A program made the position numbers and the translations under genes. DNA of 64,000 bases from Cristatella mucedo (taxonomy: Eukaryota; Bryozoa; Phylactolaemata; Cristatellidae), in the NCBI GenBank assembly GCA_009760855.2, contig WPIO01000127.1:360501-424500 (forward strand), given 5' to 3'. Each line of letters begins with the position of its first letter. The stretch's first letter is position 1. Below the pieces are notes generated by a model. The model was not told where the DNA came from. It did no database searches and was given only the letters and a program-made list of their open reading frames with translations. Of this stretch, positions 57,925 through 64,000 are shown piece after piece.

Positions 57925-58725
57925 CATTGTGTGACCATCACCACGTGCTCGAAATTTAGCTGTCGTTTTCGAAAGCGCCTAATCATTTAAAACTTCGTTC
58001 AGAAAACTGCTTCTACAGCTACCTATTAACTCCGACGACTATCCAAGTGTCTTCCTCTGTGGCTTGCAAACCATTTAACTAGCTCCTTAGTTCTGTCTCG
58101 GCTTGATTATTGTAATTCCTTCTTGGTAAGGCTACCAAAGAAAGCAACTAGACCACGGCATTTGACTATGAAAATGGCAGCAAGGCTAGTTTTCAAGTTC
58201 CAGAGATTTGACCACGTGTCTCCTTTGCTGAAAGAGCTAGGACGGCAACCGGTTGATCATCGGTTACAGAGCAAAGCTGTTATGCTCACCCACATGGTCT
58301 GCTACGGCTTTACTCCTTCTTACCTAGCTGAAGTGCTGCACCAGTGTTAGCCTCCTCATGCCCTCATTCCTGTATGGACAAAAAATTTGCTGTTACATTC
58401 CTCTGATTGAAGACCGTTGGCGACAGAAGCTTTAGCTCTGCAGGTCCTAGACCGTAGAACTCGCTTTCACAATTCTTATGCGAGGACAACTCTACTCACG
58501 TGCTGCCGGCTATGGCTCATCCTTTTCCAAGCTACTCAATACCTCCGCTGCTCTCCTAACTCTGCTATGCTTCCCACTTTCTCTTTGTTGGTTGAGACAA
58601 AGTCTGTCGGCTACGGAATGCATACCGAAAGCCGCTTAGGCTGTGAGTTGGCTATACGAAACTCTCCTGAGTAACGCCCACATAGTCTCTATGACTTTTT
58701 GGAGTTACAGACAGAGATGCATCAC
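57925..58725 (+). mobile_element. LINE A, 5'-truncated copy
   Basis: Starts within codons after RT motif C (TGTGACCATCACCACGTGCT, compare 44,773) and proceeds through LPKKATRPRHLTMKMAARLVF, LLKELGRQPVDHRLQSK, a frame-shifted VGDRSFSS region and KSVGYGMHTESRLGCE to ACAGACAGAGATGCATCACA TTACA. Several indels. Confidence 0.9.
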
Positions 58726-59138
58726 ATTACACCAAAGCTAACACAAGTGAGTGCACTCTCTGCTGAGCACGATCCATGCATGTAAGCGCTTTTGACGAAA
58801 TTTTAGTTAATCTAAATACGCAGTTCGTTCGGCGCTTTTAGCAGAAGCTGGTAAAATCGAAACAATCGGTGGGGGCTTTCAAGTAATCAACCGAGCACTA
58901 TGCTTGCAACAAAGATGATTGAAATTGAGTTTAAATTCAACGGCAGCTAGACTGAATCTGCCGTGAAATACATCAAATGCTTCAGGGAAGATAAAGTGAC
59001 CAATTTATGACAGGTGGGGGAACTTCAGAAGCACAGAATTTTAGGATGAAAACGATCGACGCATATACTGAAACAGACGCTGAAGGTTATGATTTGACAA
59101 AAACTCGTGGAAATAGCTCAACGTGATAATTTGCAATG
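58726..59138. other. Unassigned stretch
   Basis: Nothing recognised. Confidence 0.4.
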
Positions 59139-59478
59139 ACAATAATAATATTACTTGTATTACAATTTAAAATTAAAGCTACCTCTGACAACCTAAGGCA
59201 ATTTATATGCACTGTAAATGAAGCTCAATTGAATAGGGAGCGGTAGCATACTCTGTGACAAAAAACATGGCATTTTTAGAGCAACGTGAATTGCCTCAGC
59301 ATGCAAATGCAGTTAGTGCTCATGCAAAGCATCAGCACGCCTTAGCTTAAAAAGAATGGATAAGAGGGAGCCACTAAATTGTAAGATATATAGACACTTT
59401 TTAGCTTCAAATAAATGTCGTCAAGTTGGGGGATGTCACGATTTCGTTCGAGAGCAATGTCCAGGTTTGGGAGCATAT
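59139..59478 (-). mobile_element. Old LINE B, 3' part, interrupted
   Basis: Diverged 3' end of a minus-strand LINE B copy: AATAATAATATTACTTG tail side, GCATGCAAATGCAGTTAGTG in the 3' UTR, and CCAGGTTTGGGAGCATATA at the point of interruption. The same old copy resumes at 60,565. Confidence 0.8.
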
Positions 59479-60564
59479 AATAATAATAATAATGTACTTG
59501 TTAAGGCGCCCTCAGAGAATGTAATCTCTCTCTGGGCGCTTTACATTTGCTGCAAAGGGAAATGCAATTAAATGGTAAGTAAAATCGTGCTTGAAAAACA
59601 AACAAAATTAATAATATAGTTTTGGGTGACGTGCACAGGGTCAGCATGCATATGTGGTTAGTGGCAGCATGCACAGTATCAACACGCATAAGCACGTGAA
59701 TGACGAATCATTGGGACCCACTAAATGCTGTCCTAAATAGGTGTGTTTTTTGGTTCCTTTTAAATGTGGTCAGGTCAGGGGATGTTCTGACGAAGATCGG
59801 GAGGGAGTTCTAGGCTTTAGGAGCATATAAACTAAATACACGGTCTCCAAAGGATTTAAGGTTTGTACAAGGTATTTCTAGACTGTTGGATTCCGAAAAG
59901 CGGGTGGTACGATGCTCGGCCTCATGGGGGAGTATGTCGGAGAGATGGGCTGGAGCCATTGAATGAGGGGACCTAAAAGTGAGCGACAAGACCTTGAAGT
60001 CAATCCGTTGCTTGACTGGTAGCCAGTGCAGGTCGGCGAGAAGTGGAGTAATGTGGCAACTGCGACGCTCATGACAGACAAGCCTTGCTGCGGAGTTTTG
60101 CACCAGCTGCAATCGCCTGATCGCACATGCTGGTAGGCCAGTAAGCAGTGAGTTGCAGGAGTCGAGACGAGATGTCACGAATGCATGGACCAACTTAGAC
60201 GTGGCATCCTTATCTAAACAAGCCCGAATTTTAGCAATATTAGGGAGCTGCAAATAGGCGGATTTGACCGTGGAGCTGATATGGTCGTCTAACGAGAGGT
60301 CGCTTTGGAATATGACACCTAGATTTCGAGCTGATTCGACAGGAGATATGCTGGCAGAGCCAATTTTTAGAGACAGCCTTTCCAATCTCTGAATCACACT
60401 GGGTTTGCCCATAACTAGTAAGTTAGTTTTGTCATCGTTTAGTTTTAAAAAACTTGCTGCCATCCATGTGCGGATGTCATTAATGCATGCAGCAAGTGAG
60501 TTTAGAGAATTTGAGGTGCTCGAAGGCTGTGAGGGATCAAAGCAAAGGTACAACTGAGTGTCAT
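59479..60564 (-). mobile_element. LINE B, young copy nested in an older one
   Basis: Best-preserved LINE B copy. The 3' end at 59,479 is (AAT)n then GTACTTGTTAAGGCGCCCTC; the 5' end stops at codons for a few residues before YLCFDPSQ. It interrupts an older LINE B copy within the triplets coding for SYAPKA, and both flanks of the older copy can be read on either side. Confidence 0.93.
59810..60553 (-). pseudogene. LINE B post-RT open frame
   Basis: The longest open frame in the window, 247 codons with no stop or shift. It starts just after RT motif C and covers INDIRTWMAASFLKLNDDKTN, KPSVIQRLERLSLKIGSASI, LDDHISSTVKSAYLQL, LVHAFVTSRLDSCNSLLTGL, LLADLHWLPVKQRIDFKVLS, and finishes in the LKSFGDRVFSLYAPKA region. 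The listed start Met is internal; the real element started upstream in the RT, which is deleted by 5' truncation. No catalytic motif is included. Its integrity suggests a relatively recent insertion. Confidence 0.9.
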
Positions 60565-62097
60565 AAAACCAAAGGCACAGTCTCCATATAATTTAAGGTT
60601 CGTAATCAGGTGTTTCTATACAATTTAATTCAGAAAAACGGGTGATATAACCATCTGGCGGAGAAAATTTGATAGGTATGCCTGAGCCAAAAGACGATTG
60701 GACTTGAACGTGAATAACAGAGCCTTAAATTCAGGGCGTTGCTTGACTGGGAGGCTGTGCATACCAGCGGGAAGTGATGTGACATGGCGAATGCAATGAC
60801 CACGGCAGTCGAATCCTAGCTGCAGAATTTTGCACCAACTTTAAGAGCCTGATTACTCAGGTCAGTATACCAGCTACCAGTGAGTTACAGAAGTCGATAC
60901 GGAATTTCAGAAATGCATGATCACTTTGGATTTAGTATCCGTGTCTAAGCAAGAACGAATATTCAGCAATTATGACATCGGACTGGACTGCATAGCTGAT
61001 GTAGCCGTCAATTTAAATTTCAATTTATAACATGCAATTATGCTTCGATTCCGCACAGAGTCAACAGGAGGTAAGCTGCCAGTGCCATATTTGTGCACTG
61101 CATCTTACAAATTATGAATCAAGCTCGATTGGTTTTAAATAGTAAGTTGCATTCATCGTCTTTCAAATAAAGAAAGTTTGCGGCCATCCATGTGCAGCAT
61201 TCATCAATAAATGCAGCAAAAGAATTAAGCGAATTCGAACGGTATCCAAGAGAAGGTAAAATGTAATGTCATTTGGGTGGAATTGAAAGTCTAGATTGTG
61301 CCAGGCAATTGCCTAGTTAAGGGGGAGTATAAACGGTGGAAATGAGCAGACCAAGCAAGGAACAGTAACGTACACCGTACTTTATTTATTCCACGCATGA
61401 TCTAAATCCGTCGTTATTGAAGCTCTAGAGTCTCGCACTGAGATTGGAAATGAACTATCGTGGTGCTGTGCAATAGCTGATATCCAGGCGAGATGAGATA
61501 CACCCGAAAAAGAAATTATCGATAGTATCAAAAGCTTCCTAACTATCGAGGAGAAAATCTGTATTCCTAAGAATGTCATTATATACCTGAAGCAATGCTG
61601 ACTCGTGGTTTGATTAGCTCTACCAGACTGGAACTTACTAGCTCGGTTTATAGTTTTAATATATGAGTTTAGCCGGTCCAACAAGACTCGCTCAATTTTT
61701 TTTGAAGGAGCGGTATAATTGAGATTCGGCGAAATTTCCTAGAGTTCTCTTTGCCTGGTGTCTCTTTCTAGGTAGGGGCAGGACTTCAGCCTTACTGAAA
61801 GGTGCTGAGACCTGAAGCAAGGCTAATAACAGTTGTATCGTATTATTTAAGCACGGCAGTAGCAGATCTATGCAACGTAGAAGCATGACAGTAGGGATAG
61901 GATCTAGAAAATTTCCTCTCTTCATGGACAAGGTTATAAAATTCAAAATGAGGTCACTTGTGGCCTCCTTGAGTGTAGACATTGTGATGCTGTTTGGAAT
62001 TGAACGACATAAGTCCAGAGGGAACTCTGCCACTCTAGGGGCGGACTATTTGATCTCGTCTGCTTGTAGAAAAAGAAGCAAAAGAAACGATCAGTAG
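60565..62097 (-). mobile_element. Old LINE B, 5' part with RT remnants
   Basis: Resumes the copy interrupted at 59,478: CCAAAGGCACAGTCTCCATA, then the post-RT region in many frames, and a degraded RT. At 61,382-61,684 DRLNSYIKTI corresponds to ADQLNSFIET and SASFDTIDN-like codons survive near 61,510. At 61,692-62,033 DPIPTVMLLRCIDLLLP followed by LLPLPRKRHQAKRTLGNFAES matches the DPIPTxLLKxC...NYRPVSN start of the RT. It reaches further 5' than any other LINE B here, but is so decayed that frames are guesses. Confidence 0.75.
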
Positions 62098-63067
62098 TAT
62101 TATCACAATGATCACTAGGTCAGGAGCTAAACTGGGAGCGTTTAAGGAAATGCTTGAAATTAGACATACATATTTTCGGATTGTGCATCGGTGTTTTGAC
62201 GATGTTTTTATAGAAACTAGACTTTAATTTTGCAATGATGAATTGATATGATCGACATTATTCCTCGTCTGCCTGTCAACGTTTGATCAGTTCTGATCTT
62301 TCGTGAGCTTTTCAAGCTTGCTCGTAGCAGACCTAGTAGGTGCAATGTCTTCGGTAAATCATAAGGCGCTTGGCCGAGGGTGCACAATGTGCTTAGTCTG
62401 AGGTGCAAGTATTAGCGAGGTCTATCAGGTACTGAAGACGCGAAGAACAAACTGCCCACTCTACCTGATATATGTTTACATTTAATGAGCATATAACAGA
62501 CGTAAACCGCTTCGAAAGACTTGCTACTGCTGAGGTTATTCACTGTTGTTCCTAATGAGATCCGGCTAATTTTCCTATCCATATTAATGCAGGTTATCAT
62601 GCTTACTCTACAAGTCGTGTGACAGGTTTCCACCCTACCTACATATATAGTTACTTGCATTTTCAAGGTTATGTGTAATACATGTATAAGGCAATATTTT
62701 CAAGATAGGCACTACTTCATTACTGAAAGAAGCATTTGCTTTCGTGTATTTTCTTAATTTAAACTATATTTCTTTGAAAAATTATAGTGAAATTCATGAA
62801 TCTCATCTGAGGGAAACTTGGTTGACTAATTTTACCATTTTCATTTGAATATTTCAACTCTGTTTTTACAATTCTTTCCTCCCGATACCAGGCATGAATA
62901 GTGTTTTTTCTCCCTTACATAATTCTCTTCCGAAACCGAAGTTGTTTCAAACTTCGTATATGGACACCGATACTGCTAAGACCTGCTTAAGGCTTATCTG
63001 TTTCATTTTCAGCTGTAGTGCATAAGAATTTACACGATTGTGGACATTTAAACAATCAAAGCTTGTA
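62098..63067. other. Unassigned stretch
   Basis: May include further 5' sequence of the old LINE B, but nothing can be aligned from the copies in this window. No gene seen. Confidence 0.35.
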
Positions 63068-63503
63068 GGTGGTAATAATAACGGAAATAATAATACACTT
63101 AATAAAGCACCCTCAGATAACTCAATCTATTTCTAGACGCTTTAAATTTGCTGCAAAGGAAGCACAATCTAATGGTGAGTGGTATCATGCTTGATAAACA
63201 ACAGAAATTACTAGATTAGGGGTGACGCTCACAGGGTCAGCATGCAAGTGCGGTTAGTGGCAGCATGCAACGTTGTCAGCATGCAGAAACGCACACAGCA
63301 CAAGTCACAGGGACCCATTACACGCTGTCATAAATAGTGGCGTTTTTAATTACTTTTTAAATGTAGTCAAGTCAGGGAATGTCGTGACGGAAGTCGGGAG
63401 TTAGTTCCAGGCTTTGGGAGCCTACGAACTAAAGGCACGGTGGCCAAATGCTTTAAGGTGTTTTACGGGGTATAGGTTAACAGTTACATTAAAAGATGCT
63501 TGG
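63068..63503 (-). mobile_element. LINE B 3' part, interrupted by a SINE
   Basis: AAT-type tail, CACTTAATAAAGCACCCTCA and the 3' UTR with GGTCAGCATGCAAGTGCGGT, then the end of the ORF up to AAAAGATGCTTGG, where a SINE interrupts. The same LINE resumes at 63,709. Confidence 0.87.
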
Positions 63504-63708
63504 TGAACCGTGATGGCACACTAGGTAAGGCGGTTACTTTCACGACCTCGGTCCCGAGGTTGTGGGTTCGATTCCTGCGGTAGACGATCCTTTATGGGTT
63601 TTGCAAGCTGTGTTAAAAGCCGTAAAGGCTCTTCTGTCGCTATACAATAAGAGGCTGTTAAATCAGCTAGGATTTACTTTTTATTTATTTAAAAAGTCTG
63701 GTGGCTCA
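63504..63708 (+). mobile_element. tRNA-derived SINE inserted in LINE B
   Basis: Head GAACCGTGATGGCACACTAG, GTAAGG A box, CGACCTCGGTCCCGAGGTTG and a good B box GGGTTCGATTCC. The body AAAGGCTCTTCTGTCGCTAT and the AATCAGCTAGGATTTACTTT end match the 55.7 kb copy. It is flanked by ATGCTTGG (63,496-63,503) and ATGCTTAG (63,709-63,716), an 8-bp duplication with one mismatch, both derived from the LINE target. Confidence 0.9.
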
Positions 63709-64000
63709 ATGCTTAGCCTGGCGTGGTAATAGATCTGATAGGCAGGCTGGAGCCAAAGGATGAAGATACCTAAAAGGGGTGCCAAAAAACCTTGAAGTCG
63801 ATCTGTTGCTCAACTGTTAGCCTGTTTAACTAGTTTCACTAGACGAGTTCAGCTGGTCTACAATGACTCGTTTCAAAGTCTTTGATGGTAGTGATTGAAG
63901 GCAGATTGGCAGTACTTGCTCAATTTCTCTTGGTCTAGTTTCGCTTTCTTGAGTAGTCACCTGTCTACAATTTTTTTGAAAGGTGCTGGAAAATGACTTG
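63709..64000 (-). mobile_element. LINE B continued, internally deleted, runs off the window
   Basis: Resumes at ATGCTTAGCCTGGCGTGGTA and follows the post-RT region to about 63,825. It then jumps to GAGTTCAGCTGGTCTACAAT, which is the RT region around ADQLNS, so about 1 kb of the family sequence is missing here. The last 100 bp (TTGGTCTAGTTTCGCTTTCT, GAAAGGTGCTGG) match 61,740-61,805 of the old copy. The element continues beyond the window. Confidence 0.8.

Noticed and set aside
1-64000. CRISPR array, operon, phage or bacterial mobile system
   Set aside because: No regular spaced repeats, no Shine-Dalgarno-led gene runs, and clear animal exons and LINEs throughout.

Overview
This window reads as animal nuclear DNA, most likely from an invertebrate or basal chordate. 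I cannot name the species. The evidence is interrupted genes with GT..AG introns, extracellular domains typical of metazoans (C-type lectin-like and WSC), CR1/L2-group LINEs, a hAT DNA transposon, tRNA-derived SINEs, and no sign of bacterial operons, rRNA or prophage. On a rough count about 40% of the window is recognisable transposable-element sequence.

Host genes: the exons I can support are all on the minus strand and form three clusters. Cluster III (48.2-50.4 kb) is a complete two-exon C-type lectin-like domain (CTLD). Cluster II (29.6-34.3 kb) has a WSC-domain exon, a two-exon CTLD and a fibrinogen-like start exon. Cluster I has one CTLD half-exon (23.6-23.8 kb) and a WSC domain split over two exons (17.3-17.7 kb). 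Nearly all exon borders are phase 1, which suits shuffled secreted or cell-surface modules. I cannot tell whether this is one long gene or several tandem paralogues. No first exon, signal peptide or promoter is certain.

Mobile DNA: two LINE families dominate. LINE A ends in an ATTACATT-type tail and has copies near 1.7, 6.6, 13.2, 24.9, 25.7, 38.1, 42.2 and 57.9 kb; the 42.2-45.6 kb copy retains endonuclease, reverse transcriptase and C-terminal parts. LINE B ends in a GCGCC...GGGCGC-type tail plus ATT repeats and is present in more than fifteen pieces, several nested in each other. All copies look dead. A 2.5-kb hAT element at 39,477-41,979 keeps both ends and a perfect 8-bp target duplication but carries a broken transposase. 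One tRNA-derived SINE family occurs about four times. A separate short tRNA-headed element near 56.6 kb carries a LINE B-like tail.

Layout: 0-17 kb is LINE/SINE debris and unassigned DNA; 17-24 kb is lectin cluster I plus a LINE; 24-29 kb is a LINE stack; 29-34 kb is lectin cluster II; 35-46 kb is repeats, the hAT element and the longest LINE A; 46-50.5 kb is lectin cluster III; 51.6-64 kb is layered LINE B, SINEs and one LINE A.

Standouts are a 74-bp nearly perfect palindrome in a lectin-gene intron, the LINE-tailed tRNA SINE, the nested insertions with readable target sites, and the LINE whose 5' end lies 20 bp from a lectin splice acceptor. I found no new defence system, CRISPR array or operon.
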